Of a DNA stretch of 64,000 nt, positions 10,071-18,002 are shown piece after piece (within the stretch, counting starts at the first letter, position 1; each line of letters starts with the position of its first letter). This DNA is from JANPJV01 sp031425695 (lineage in GTDB: Bacteria; Pseudomonadota; Gammaproteobacteria; Xanthomonadales; SZUA-5): the NCBI GenBank assembly GCA_031425695.1, contig JANPJV010000267.1:6057-70056 (forward strand), in the 5' to 3' direction. The notes beneath the pieces were generated by a model. It was not told the DNA's origin, searched no databases, and saw nothing but the letters and a program-made list of their open reading frames with translations. The translations under genes were made by a program, and so were the position numbers.

Positions 10071-10708
10071 GCCGCACGATTGGGCGCGACCTCACGCAGT
10101 ACTACCGGCTGCATGCGCCGATCTACGACCTCACGCGCCCGTTCTTCCTGTTCGGACGCGAACGCCTCGTCGCCGAGCTTGAGCGCCGCTGTCGAGCGGA
10201 AGGGCGCATGCCGAGGCGCATCCTGGAAGTCGGCTGCGGTACGGGTCGCAACCTGGCGGCGTTGCGCGTGGCCTTTCCAGAGGCGCGACTCGTCGGAATC
10301 GACCTGTCCGACGCCATGCTCGAGCGTGCACGACGACGCCTGCGCGGGACCGTCCAACTGATCCACGGCGCGCTTGGTCCCATCGATGCGGGTGCGCCAT
10401 TCGACATCGTGATCGCGTCCTACATGTTGAGCATGACCGGGGGCGAACAGGCCGCCTGCATTGCTGCGATGCGCGCTGCGCTCGCGCCGGGCGGCTGGCT
10501 CGGCGTCGCCGATTTCCACAGCACGCCGTTCCCCGGGTTCGCGTCCTGGATGGCACGCAACCACGTGCGCTTCGATGCGTCCCTGCCGGGCCAACTGGCC
10601 GCCGGAACGCCGAAGGCTTTGGTGCCATCTGCTCTGCAAGAAGACTCACTCGCGACATTTCCCGCCTACGGCGGTTGGTGGCAGTACTTCACCTGGATCG
10701 GCCACTGA
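10067..10708 (+). CDS. btaB: BtaB: SAM-dependent N-methyltransferase for betaine lipid
   Basis: A 213-residue class I methyltransferase with SAM-binding motif I EVGCGTGRN (about residues 54-62), motif II VGIDLSDAMLERAR and LAPGGWLGVADFHS. After BtaA, BtaB trimethylates diacylglyceryl-homoserine to DGTS. The family call rests on the ATGA coupling to btaA and on similar length; the fold alone would only indicate a methyltransferase. An open frame extends back to 9695, but that part lies inside btaA. Confidence 0.87.
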   Translation: MSRTIGRDLTQYYRLHAPIYDLTRPFFLFGRERLVAELERRCRAEGRMPRRILEVGCGTGRNLAALRVAFPEARLVGIDLSDAMLERARRRLRGTVQLIHGALGPIDAGAPFDIVIASYMLSMTGGEQAACIAAMRAALAPGGWLGVADFHSTPFPGFASWMARNHVRFDASLPGQLAAGTPKALVPSALQEDSLATFPAYGGWWQYFTWIGH

Positions 10709-10744
10709 CACGAGACTGCAACCTGGCTGCAATCTGGCGGTGAT
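10705..10744 (+). promoter_or_regulatory. Four 11-bp-spaced half-sites, weak Pho-box candidate
   Basis: CTGACAC, CTGCAAC, CTGCAAT and CGGTGAT each start 11 bp apart, with 4-base linkers gaga, ctgg, ctgg. The periodicity matches the Pho boxes at 6173 and 8827, but the TGTCA core is not well kept. It starts in the last codons of btaB and lies 36 bp before the next gene. Confidence 0.4.
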
Positions 10745-10779
10745 ATGTTCGGCCGCCCGCAGCTGCTTGTGAAATCCGC

Positions 10780-11163
10780 ATGAAAGTTTCGTCCTCCAGG
10801 CGCAGGGTCGCCGAAGTCACGGACCCCGCCGTCAAGGCGCCCAAGCCAGCTCCAAAGCGCGCACGCCGGCTGAAATCGCCAGCAATGCCACCCATTCCCG
10901 CTCCCGCGCCGGCCGCCGAGCCCGAGCGCTCCCTGGCCAGCGCAGAGTCGCGTCGCCAGAAGAAGGTGCGCGACCGCTTCAGCATGCCGCGCGAGGATTA
11001 CGCGCTCATCGACACCCTGAAGGAGCGAGCGGGCTCACTCGAGCTGAAGGCCAGGAAGAGCGAGCTCCTTCGTGCCGGCCTGCACGCTCTGACCCAGTTG
11101 AACAACGATGAATTTCGCGCGCTGCTGGATGCGCTGCCGCCGGTGAAGAAAAAGCGCGATTGA
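10780..11163 (+). CDS. Hypothetical protein with ribbon-helix-helix-like C-terminus
   Basis: A 127-residue basic protein with no family I can name. Residues 1-55 are Lys/Arg/Pro/Ala-rich and probably disordered. The C-terminal half (KVRDRFSMPREDYALIDTLK, then ARKSELLRAGLHAL) has the strand-helix-helix pattern of ribbon-helix-helix DNA-binding proteins. It starts 71 bp after btaB, behind an 11-bp periodic repeat. If that repeat is a Pho box, this may be a phosphate-responsive regulator. Function is not established. Confidence 0.6.
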   Translation: MKVSSSRRRVAEVTDPAVKAPKPAPKRARRLKSPAMPPIPAPAPAAEPERSLASAESRRQKKVRDRFSMPREDYALIDTLKERAGSLELKARKSELLRAGLHALTQLNNDEFRALLDALPPVKKKRD

Positions 11164-11734
11164 GCCCTCGCCACAACGCGAATCGAGTGTTGGCCCGAGC
11201 GTGCACCTGCGCTGGAAGCTGACGGAAGCTGACCGCCTGACCGCGTCGGTCGCGCAGCATGCGCTGCCCGGATTTCCACCAGGTCACCCCCCGCATTGCT
11301 GGAAGCCGAGCACGGCGACAACGAGCTCGTCGGAAATCCTGACCCGGAGGCGGAAACGGCTTCGCGCACCGGCTCGACCGCAGCGGCGTGCTCGAGCCCT
11401 CGACGCGCGCGGCAAGCGCATCCCGTGCTACATCACCTGGACGTCAGCGTCCGACTCCGCCGCCGACACCGTCGCCCGCGGCACCGGCTCCGGGTTCCTC
11501 TTTTTCGCGAAAAAGTGGCCGCCGGCGCGTATACAGATCCCGGTGCAACGGCGGGCGCTGCCGTCTGCCCCGCCTAGACGCTAACCCCGCCCGTTCGAGC
11601 GGACGACGTCCCGTACCATTGGCCTGCGCCGAAAAAGCGTGAATCGATCTGTGACTGTCATTGCGCCTCGGCGAGCTTCGACTTTCATATCTACCTGGTG
11701 TCAGGCGTGACTATCAAGAGCGAAGGAATTGGCT
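11164..11734. other. Stretch without a supported gene
   Basis: 571 bp of GC-rich sequence. Several short overlapping open frames exist, but none has a good ribosome site or recognisable protein. A frame ending near 11577 contains GSGFLFFAKKWPP and may be a decayed gene remnant. I see no RNA gene or clear repeat. The AT-richer 11660-11734 probably holds the promoter of the next gene. Confidence 0.5.
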
Positions 11735-12310
11735 ATGAGCAGGCAGATTCAGGTGGGCCACATTGACAGTGACGAAAAAGAAATTGTGCGGCAGCTCGAG
11801 AAAATCTGCTCATGGCGTGCGCTTCCGCGAAATTTCCCGACGCCTGTCATTGAACCAATGCCGCTCGGATCGCTCACCCACAAAGATCAGATCATATTTC
11901 CAGAAGTATTGTCAGAAGTTGTTCTTGACAATATTGTCAAAGTTCTACCGGCTTCTTGGGACGCCGAAGAGGAACAAATTGCGCGCTATTTCGTGCACCC
12001 AAGGGCATTCGCGTTCATTGAGTGGGCTCGGTGCCCGCAGGTCAACGGTACCGTGGGAAAAGGGCACTTTTACTTGAATACGGGACATGAAAATGAAGTT
12101 TCACCCGCCCAGGGCAATCTTCTCACACGCTTAATGAATTCGCTCACGGATGGCATCGCAAAGCATTCCCCTTACAAAGTCATGTACAAGCAGCCGATTT
12201 ATCTCGGGGCGCATCTCGCGAGAGCGGTGCTTGACCAAAAGCTGGAATGTATCGGAGATCTTGCCGGGCCGATGGTCGCCAACTTGCGTACTCGCGGTCA
12301 CGCAAAATAA
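11735..12310 (+). CDS. Hypothetical protein, lower-GC orphan
   Basis: A 191-residue cytoplasmic-looking protein that I do not recognise. It begins MSRQIQVGHIDSDEKEIVRQ and shows no signal peptide, membrane segment or cofactor motif. AAGGA ends 7 bases before ATG 11735, which is preferred over TTG 11729. Base composition is visibly more AT-rich than the neighbours (many ATT, TTG, AAA codons), which suggests recent acquisition. It stands alone between unsupported sequence and a secreted-protein gene. Confidence 0.65.
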   Translation: MSRQIQVGHIDSDEKEIVRQLEKICSWRALPRNFPTPVIEPMPLGSLTHKDQIIFPEVLSEVVLDNIVKVLPASWDAEEEQIARYFVHPRAFAFIEWARCPQVNGTVGKGHFYLNTGHENEVSPAQGNLLTRLMNSLTDGIAKHSPYKVMYKQPIYLGAHLARAVLDQKLECIGDLAGPMVANLRTRGHAK

Positions 12311-12395
12311 ATGTTCAAGCCGGCCGCTGTCCCACCGGTTTGCACTTACCAATGCCGTCGAAAGGCGGCGGCCGAAAGTGAACGCCGGGTCTGAC

Positions 12396-12875
12396 ATGAA
12401 AATCCTCGCGATCTTGTTGTCACTTTTCCTGACTGAAGCCGCATACAGTTGCAGCCCTCCTTTTGATAATCCGGTGGAGTTCGATGCCGCCGCCGCTTAC
12501 GCGGGGGAGTTGGCTCCGAAGGCACCGGTAGCGAGGGTTGTCGGTATCAAGCGGGGCCGCCCAGCGAAGCGAGGCGACAACAGTTGTGTGGAAATCTCAT
12601 CAGTCACGGTTGCCGTGCGGGACGATAGTCCGCGCGTCCCGTACTACTTCAGCTTCCGCGAGCTTGGTGGGACCGCCCCGGATCTGATTTTCCAGGAAGG
12701 AATTCGTGACGGTGACCTTGACGGCGCAGGCGACTTGTATTTCACATTTTATTGGCCGGAGATTTCTCGAGAACTGAAACCGATCGACTTGCGTGTTGAG
12801 ATCACACCCTTCACCCGGTCAGGAATGCGCGGCCCTGGTTCGGAATTGCGGGTCCAAGAGGTCAGGCCGGACTGA
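12396..12875 (+). CDS. Hypothetical secreted protein
   Basis: A 159-residue protein with an N-terminal signal (MKILAILLSLFLTEAAYSCS). The Cys at 19 sits in an imperfect lipobox, so signal peptidase I cleavage is as likely as lipidation. The rest is a beta-rich domain with two possible disulphide cysteines and no catalytic motif I recognise. The start has a weak ribosome site. It lies 85 bp after the preceding orphan gene and may travel with it. Confidence 0.6.
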   Translation: MKILAILLSLFLTEAAYSCSPPFDNPVEFDAAAAYAGELAPKAPVARVVGIKRGRPAKRGDNSCVEISSVTVAVRDDSPRVPYYFSFRELGGTAPDLIFQEGIRDGDLDGAGDLYFTFYWPEISRELKPIDLRVEITPFTRSGMRGPGSELRVQEVRPD

Positions 12876-12994
12876 GTGTCAAGCCGACGGTGTCCCAACA
12901 GTTCCGCGTGACCAGGACTTGGCAAACCGCCACCGAAGCGCTGGCAGTGGCTGGAGGTCAGCACCGAGGCACTCATGCGCGCCACAGAACTTTT

Positions 12995-13126
12995 GTGGGT
13001 TCGGACCTTGTCCGAACGTTTTTGCGCCAATCCTAGGGCCAGCGCTGCTTGTGGGGGTTAGGACTTTCTCCAAAAGCTCTTGCCCGGATCCTGGGCAAAA
13101 GCGTCCGGACAAGGTCCGGACCCGCA
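12995..13126. repeat. REP-like family B pair with a decayed middle copy
   Basis: A forward copy GTGGGTTCGGACCTTGTCCG (12995-13018) and a reverse copy at 13102-13126 flank a degenerate forward copy near 13049 (GTGGGGGTTAGGACTTTCTC). The core (T/C)CGGAC-CTT-GTCCG(A/G) is a hairpin. The rest of 12876-13340 has no gene I can support. Confidence 0.8.
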
Positions 13127-13343
13127 CATCAAAGGCAAAAGCTCATCCTTTCCGGCTACCCAGCTCCCGCACGTGCTGCTTGAAGGCCATGACGCCGGGC
13201 GACTGAGCAGCGAACCCTCGCGTCTACCGAAGTGCCAGCCGGCGAGGGAATCTTCGCCACCGCGCGCGGGCGGATGGTTGGTGTGGAAGGTGCAGGCTCG
13301 ACACGAGCTGCCGCGAACAAATTCGCATCGAAAATCGCGTTTT

Positions 13344-13372
13344 CTGTCATACGCGTGTCATATTACTCGTGT
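13344..13372 (+). promoter_or_regulatory. Predicted PhoB box
   Basis: CTGTCAT-ACGC-GTGTCAT (13344-13361) is the best Pho-box match in the window. Four bases later a weaker third unit, CTCGTGT, follows. It lies about 150 bp upstream of the secreted TonB-domain protein gene, the only gene it could serve on this strand. Confidence 0.72.
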
Positions 13373-13509
13373 GGAGATGTAAATTCGTGAGAATACGAAG
13401 CATGCTTTTGTTGCACGGTGATTACGGCTATTGCGCCGAAGTGTAAATGCTCCTACGGTTGAGCAGCAGGCGAAACGCGCCTGCGGATTCGCCCCTGGGG
13501 AGACGCGCC

Positions 13510-13896
13510 ATGAACGTATCGAAGTCCTGTTTTTACGCGGCGGTTCTCGCTGCATGCCTCGCAGGGTCGGCGAATGCCGAGCAAGCTCCGGGCCGCAGCG
13601 TCGTCCCCTGTGCGCTCAGTGGCACAGAGGTGGCCAGCCCGTTCCGTTTTCCGGCGATCGCGCAGAAGAACCGGCGCCATGGGTCTGTACAGTTGCGCGT
13701 GCTGGTCGATGACGAAGGCAAAGCGCTGAAGGTGGCGGTCAGCGCCAGCAGCGGTTCTCCCGACCTCGATCGGGCTGCGCGGATCGGCGCACGCAATGCG
13801 CCTTTGTGCCTGCTCGATGGCAAGACCCAGGCCGCGCCCGGGTATGCCCAGATGCAAGTCAACTTCAGGATGGGGCCGCTGCTCGTCGGGCGTTGA
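13510..13896 (+). CDS. Secreted TonB C-terminal-like domain protein
   Basis: A 128-residue protein with signal peptide (residues 1 to about 23, ending GSANA). A single TonB-C-like domain follows (HGSVQLRVLVDDEGKALKVA ... SSGSPDLDRAARIGARNAP). It lacks the N-terminal membrane anchor and Pro-rich arm of true TonB. It is therefore a stand-alone periplasmic domain, perhaps a partner of an outer-membrane transporter. Start ATG 13510 is chosen over 13447 because the signal peptide begins there. A Pho-type box upstream suggests phosphate-starvation expression. It converges on phoX. Confidence 0.75.
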   Translation: MNVSKSCFYAAVLAACLAGSANAEQAPGRSVVPCALSGTEVASPFRFPAIAQKNRRHGSVQLRVLVDDEGKALKVAVSASSGSPDLDRAARIGARNAPLCLLDGKTQAAPGYAQMQVNFRMGPLLVGR

Positions 13897-13916
13897 CGGT
13901 TACCAACAGCAGGGCA

Positions 13917-13943
13917 GGGGGCCCGCCCACCGGCCGGGCCCCC
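13917..13943. terminator. Hairpin between convergent genes
   Basis: A perfect 9-bp stem GGGGGCCCG/CGGGCCCCC with a 9-base loop lies in the 59-bp gap between the TonB-like gene and phoX. There is no T-tract. It is probably a shared transcript-end structure. Confidence 0.6.
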
Positions 13944-13955
13944 ACTCGACAGCAA

Positions 13956-15920
13956 TCAGGTCCCGATGATCCCGCCGTCGAGCTTGCGGATGACGACTGT
14001 CGCCGAGCGCGGGCGCTGGCCGAAGGGCCAGGATGAGATCAGCGTCGGGTTGTTGGGGTCGTTGCGCTCGGACGGCGGCTCACCGGGGTGCTGGATGTTG
14101 ACGAACATGCTGCGCATGTCGGGCGTGGTGATCACGCCGGTGATCTCGCAACCGGCGGGGCCGATCAGGAAGCGCTTGAACTGACCCGACGATGGGTCGT
14201 AGGCGAGCATCTGGTTGTTGCCGAGATTCTTGTAGTCGCCGCGTTCTTCGGGAGGCCGCGCGACAATCGAGGTGCTGACGTCGGTCTGCACCCAGAGAAT
14301 GCCGCGGTCGTCGAACCAGAGGCCGTCCGGGCTGCCGAAGTTGTCGCCCTGGATGTTGCCGCGACGGCTTTCGGTCGGATGCGCCGCGTCGCCGCACTGT
14401 ACGAACAGCTGCCAGCGGAAGTAGCGAGCGGTCGCGTCCTGGCGATCTTCCGCCCAGCGCACGATGTGGCCGAACACGTTCTGCGCGCGCGGGTTGGCGG
14501 CGTCGGTGGCGGGTTGGCCGCTGCTGCCGCGATTGCTGTTGTTGGTCAGGGTGCAGTAGACATCGCGACTTTGCGGGTTGACGGCGATCCACTCCGGCCG
14601 GTCCATCTTGGTGGCACCGACCCGATCGGCCGCCTGGCGCGCCTTGATAAGGACTTCGCCCTGGTCCACAAAACCGTTCTCGGGGGTAAGGCCATTGCCG
14701 CCCCAGACCAGCGGCAGCCATTCGCCGCTGAGGTCGGCGTCGAAGCGCGCGACGTAGAGAACGCCGTCGTCAAGCAGGCTCGCATTGTTGGCCGTGTCGC
14801 CAGGCACGTAGGGCCGTCGCGAGACGTACTTGTAGATGTACTCGAAGCGTTCGTCGTCACCCATGTAGACGACCACGCGCTGGTCGGTGCCCAGGGTGAC
14901 CCACGCGCCCTCGTGCTTGAAACGGCCGAGCGCGGTGCGCTTGACCGGCATGGAACCAGGATTGAACGGGTCGATCTCGACGACCCAGCCGAAGCGGTTG
15001 GGCTCGTTCGGATGGCGCGCGGCATCGAAGCGCTCATCGTGCTCGTGCCAGCGATAGCCGGCGCCGGTAGCGCTGATGCCGTAGCGGCGCTGCTCAGCCG
15101 GGATCGTGCCCGCATTGACGAAGTAGCCGTTGAAGTTTTCCTCGCAGGTGAGGTACGTGCCCCACGGCGTGTAGCCGTGCGCGCAGTTGTTCAGCGTGCC
15201 GAGGATGCGCTGGCCGGAAGGATCGGCGGCGGTGCGCAGCAGCGGGTGCCCGGCTGCCGGACCGGCCACCGCCATGGGCGTATAGGCGGTGATCCGGCGC
15301 GCGAAGCGCGACGGACGGATGACCCGCCAGCTGGTGCCATCGAACAGGACTTCGATCACCGAGACGCCGTGCGCCGCCTGCGACTTCTTGACCTTGTCGG
15401 CGGTCCAGGTGCGCTGGCCATCCGTATGCAGCAACCCGTCGTCGGTGTATTCGTGATTGCTCACCAGCAAGCCGCGGCGCGATGACGGCGTCGCACGGCC
15501 AGATACGGCGAAGCGCGCGGGCTCGTCGAATGCGAAGAAATGCATGCCGTCGTTGTGCATCCCCCACTGCAGTTCCTGGTCTTGCCAGGTGTTGCTGGCG
15601 TCGTAGCGGAAGTAGCGGGTGACGTCGGAAATCGGATCGCCCCAGGCCATCAGCACGTCCGCCCGATAGCCTTCGGGAACGATCAGTGCGTCCGCATTGC
15701 TGACACCCAGCGGACGAAATCCGAGCGCCGGCGTTGCCGTATAGACCTGCGCATGCGCCGTCGACCGCGCCCCCAACAGCGGCACCCCAATCACGCTCGC
15801 GACCGCTGCAGCCAGCCCACCCTTGAGCAGCTCCCGGCGCTTGCGGCTGAGCTCCAGCACCTCTTCGAAGCTCGGGTTGGCGGACTCGTTGGAAATCCCA
15901 TCATCGTGAAAGGTGGACAT
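13956..15920 (-). CDS. PhoX-family phosphatase, Tat-exported
   Basis: A 654-residue PhoX (DUF839) family protein, a calcium/iron-dependent alkaline phosphatase family secreted to the periplasm to release phosphate. The N-terminus carries a twin-arginine signal (RKRRELLKGG, then a hydrophobic stretch to about residue 57). Family segments seen are LLVSNHEYTDDGLL, YLTCEENFNGYF, WVVEIDPFNPGS, DGLWFDDRGILWVQTD and MFVNIQHPGEPPSERNDP. The length is normal. A weak Pho-like repeat lies about 50 bp upstream. Catalytic activity is inferred from the family. Confidence 0.88.
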   Translation of the reverse strand: MSTFHDDGISNESANPSFEEVLELSRKRRELLKGGLAAAVASVIGVPLLGARSTAHAQVYTATPALGFRPLGVSNADALIVPEGYRADVLMAWGDPISDVTRYFRYDASNTWQDQELQWGMHNDGMHFFAFDEPARFAVSGRATPSSRRGLLVSNHEYTDDGLLHTDGQRTWTADKVKKSQAAHGVSVIEVLFDGTSWRVIRPSRFARRITAYTPMAVAGPAAGHPLLRTAADPSGQRILGTLNNCAHGYTPWGTYLTCEENFNGYFVNAGTIPAEQRRYGISATGAGYRWHEHDERFDAARHPNEPNRFGWVVEIDPFNPGSMPVKRTALGRFKHEGAWVTLGTDQRVVVYMGDDERFEYIYKYVSRRPYVPGDTANNASLLDDGVLYVARFDADLSGEWLPLVWGGNGLTPENGFVDQGEVLIKARQAADRVGATKMDRPEWIAVNPQSRDVYCTLTNNSNRGSSGQPATDAANPRAQNVFGHIVRWAEDRQDATARYFRWQLFVQCGDAAHPTESRRGNIQGDNFGSPDGLWFDDRGILWVQTDVSTSIVARPPEERGDYKNLGNNQMLAYDPSSGQFKRFLIGPAGCEITGVITTPDMRSMFVNIQHPGEPPSERNDPNNPTLISSWPFGQRPRSATVVIRKLDGGIIGT

Positions 15921-15968
15921 GCGTCTTCCTGCGAACTTGACCGGAGGCGCAGACGCTAGGCAGCACGG

Positions 15969-15997
15969 ATGTCAGAACGGTGATGGGCAGGTTGCGA
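15969..15997 (-). promoter_or_regulatory. Weak Pho-box candidate upstream of phoX
   Basis: Read on the minus strand, TCGCAAC-ctgc-CCATCAC-cgtt-CTGACAT has the right 11-bp spacing. The last unit is close to the PhoB half-site and the others are degenerate. The position, about 50 bp before the start codon, and the gene's role make it worth noting. Confidence 0.35.
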
Positions 15998-16217
15998 TAG
16001 GGTGACCGGAAGAAGTCAGGAATCCGGCCTGGCCCGCTGCCGGTTGCGCAAGCTTGGCTTCGAGGGATCGAGCTCAACCGAAGCTTGACGCCAACCGAAA
16101 CCGAGCGGCCCCCCGATCGCACGCGCGATACGGATGCAAAGAGCGTGGACCAATGGCACTGGAGCCCAAGCTGACGCGCCGACTCTAATCCTTACCCACG
16201 CATGAAGAGGGTTTGGG

Positions 16218-16886
16218 ATGAGCTTGCAGAAGCTGGGCGGCGTGGCCGCGCTGTTCGAGGCATTCGCCTATGTGGTCGGATTCGTGGTTCTGGCTACGTT
16301 GATGAACCCGGAGAACGCCGCTGACTGGAACGCGCAACAGAAACTTGCCTTCCTGCTCGAGCGAAAGCTGCTGGTCCAGGTCTGGAACCTTACGATTTAT
16401 GTGGCCTTCGGCGCCGCCCTGGTCGTCCTGGTCATCGCGCTGCATGAACGGTTGCAGGCGGGTGCTCTTGCGCTGGTGCAAGTCGCGAGCGCATTTGGGT
16501 TGATCTGGTGCGGGTTGGTCATCGCCAGCGGGATGGTGTCGAACGTCGGCCTGGAGGCGGTAGGACGTGTGTTCGCGAAAGACCCGGCTTCCGCGGTATC
16601 CGCCTGGCTGGCCATTGGCGCGGTCCAGGACGCCCTGGGCGGCGGCGTGGAACTGGTCGGCGGCCTGTGGGTGCTGCTCATCAGCTGGGCGGCGCTGAAA
16701 TCAGGCGCACTGAGCGAGCGCCTGAACTATCTTGGCCTGGTGGTCGGCATGGCCGGCGTGGTTACGCTGATCCCAGGGCTCTCCGAGCTTGGCACTGTTT
16801 TCGGATTGGGCCAGATCATCTGGTTCGCCTGGCTGGGCATGTACCTGCTAAGCAAACCAGCATTTCTCAGCCATTCGCCAGCGTGA
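16218..16886 (+). CDS. DUF4386-like integral membrane protein
   Basis: A 222-residue protein with about six hydrophobic segments (first near residues 8-27, last near 195-213). The charged-loop pattern and NPENAADWNAQQK after the first segment resemble DUF4386-type membrane proteins of unknown function. No enzymatic motif is seen. ATG 16218 is preceded by a G-rich stretch. It converges with the secreted-protein gene at 17020. Confidence 0.65.
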   Translation: MSLQKLGGVAALFEAFAYVVGFVVLATLMNPENAADWNAQQKLAFLLERKLLVQVWNLTIYVAFGAALVVLVIALHERLQAGALALVQVASAFGLIWCGLVIASGMVSNVGLEAVGRVFAKDPASAVSAWLAIGAVQDALGGGVELVGGLWVLLISWAALKSGALSERLNYLGLVVGMAGVVTLIPGLSELGTVFGLGQIIWFAWLGMYLLSKPAFLSHSPA

Positions 16887-16942
16887 GCTGACGTCGGCGC
16901 TCGGCGGGTGCTACGTGAGCTACGATCATTCCGTCAGGTAGC

Positions 16943-16978
16943 GCCCGATTTTACATTGGCGCCTCAAGACGATCGGGC
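16943..16978. other. Inverted repeat between convergent genes
   Basis: GCCCGAT and ATCGGGC are 22 bases apart in the 133-bp gap between the two convergent genes. It may be a weak transcript-end hairpin; there is no T-tract. Confidence 0.3.
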
Positions 16979-17019
16979 ATTCCCACGGTGAGCGCGGCCA
17001 TTGGCGCCAGAGGGAAGCC

Positions 17020-17823
17020 TCAGCGCCTGACGCCCGAGAACACGCCGCGCTCGGTGCAGGTGGCGTTGAAGGAGGGATACACGCTGACGGCCCGATAGTT
17101 CATCACGATCGATTTGTCGACGATGCGCAGCTCGTCGACGGTCCAGGTCGAGGTCATGCGGGTCTGGCCGCCGGGGTTCCTGCAGATCCAGGTGCCGGAC
17201 CCGATGAGGATCGCGCCACTCTGGGTGAATGTGCCGGTCCAATCGCATTCGAGCTGTTCGCCGACGAGCGAGTTGCCGAGGGTCACGCGCACGCTCGAAT
17301 TGGCGGCGATGGTGATGCGGGCGCCGAAGGTGAACGTGTCGATGCTGGGGGTGCCGGGACAGCTGGCGTAGCCGGCCTGCGAGCCCAGGTACTCGCCCGC
17401 GATGAGGGTATTGGCGATGGTGATGCGCTCGATCTGCTTCGATTCGGTGCTGCCGTTGATGGTGTAGGCGACGACCGCGGCGCGGGAGTTGTTGAAGGTG
17501 ATGGTCATGGTGCCGACCGGGCGGGTGACCAGCGTGGTCGGATCGAAGGCGCCGAACAGGGGCGGGCCTTCGATTTCGATCAGGGATCCGGTGAACACTT
17601 CGCCTGTCCCGCGGCTGGCGTTCGACAGCAGGTACCACACCGGCTTGCGGTCGCTGCGGTAGTGGAACATCACCGCCGAGATGGTGTTCTCCTGGTGCAG
17701 CACCATCAGTCCCCAGCCGCTCTCGGTCGGCTTCCACCACATGTCCTGGTAGTTGAGCGCGGCGTGCGCGGGAAAGCAGCCGAGCAGCAGCAGGGCGAGA
17801 ACGAGCTGGCGGAGTCGGGTCAT
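17020..17823 (-). CDS. Secreted protein of unknown function
   Basis: A 267-residue protein with signal peptide (residues 1 to about 21, ending FPAHA). The mature N-terminus contains NYQDMWWKPTESGWGLMV, a W/G-rich motif that recurs in secreted beta-sandwich proteins of this order. The remainder is predicted beta-rich, with cysteine pairs (CPGTPS, ECDW, ICRN, ATCTER). No catalytic motif is visible and no function can be assigned. It is transcribed away from the tonB-like gene. Confidence 0.7.
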   Translation of the reverse strand: MTRLRQLVLALLLLGCFPAHAALNYQDMWWKPTESGWGLMVLHQENTISAVMFHYRSDRKPVWYLLSNASRGTGEVFTGSLIEIEGPPLFGAFDPTTLVTRPVGTMTITFNNSRAAVVAYTINGSTESKQIERITIANTLIAGEYLGSQAGYASCPGTPSIDTFTFGARITIAANSSVRVTLGNSLVGEQLECDWTGTFTQSGAILIGSGTWICRNPGGQTRMTSTWTVDELRIVDKSIVMNYRAVSVYPSFNATCTERGVFSGVRR

Positions 17824-18002
17824 GGGCCTGATTGGGGCACGGGGAAGGGCGCGATGCTACTCGCGTCGGAGCCCTTCAAAGCTTCGCATCCACCCGCAGG
17901 ATGGCTGAACGGCCCGTTCAGCCAGCCCTTATGTGCGCATCGCTACGTTCGATCCAACGCCCGGATCGACGGGCATTTCGCCGCAAGGCCAGGGGTGGGG
18001 AC

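Noticed and set aside
14088..15485. 465-codon plus-strand open frame
   Set aside because: It is antisense to the PhoX gene, has shadow-type composition and no family features.
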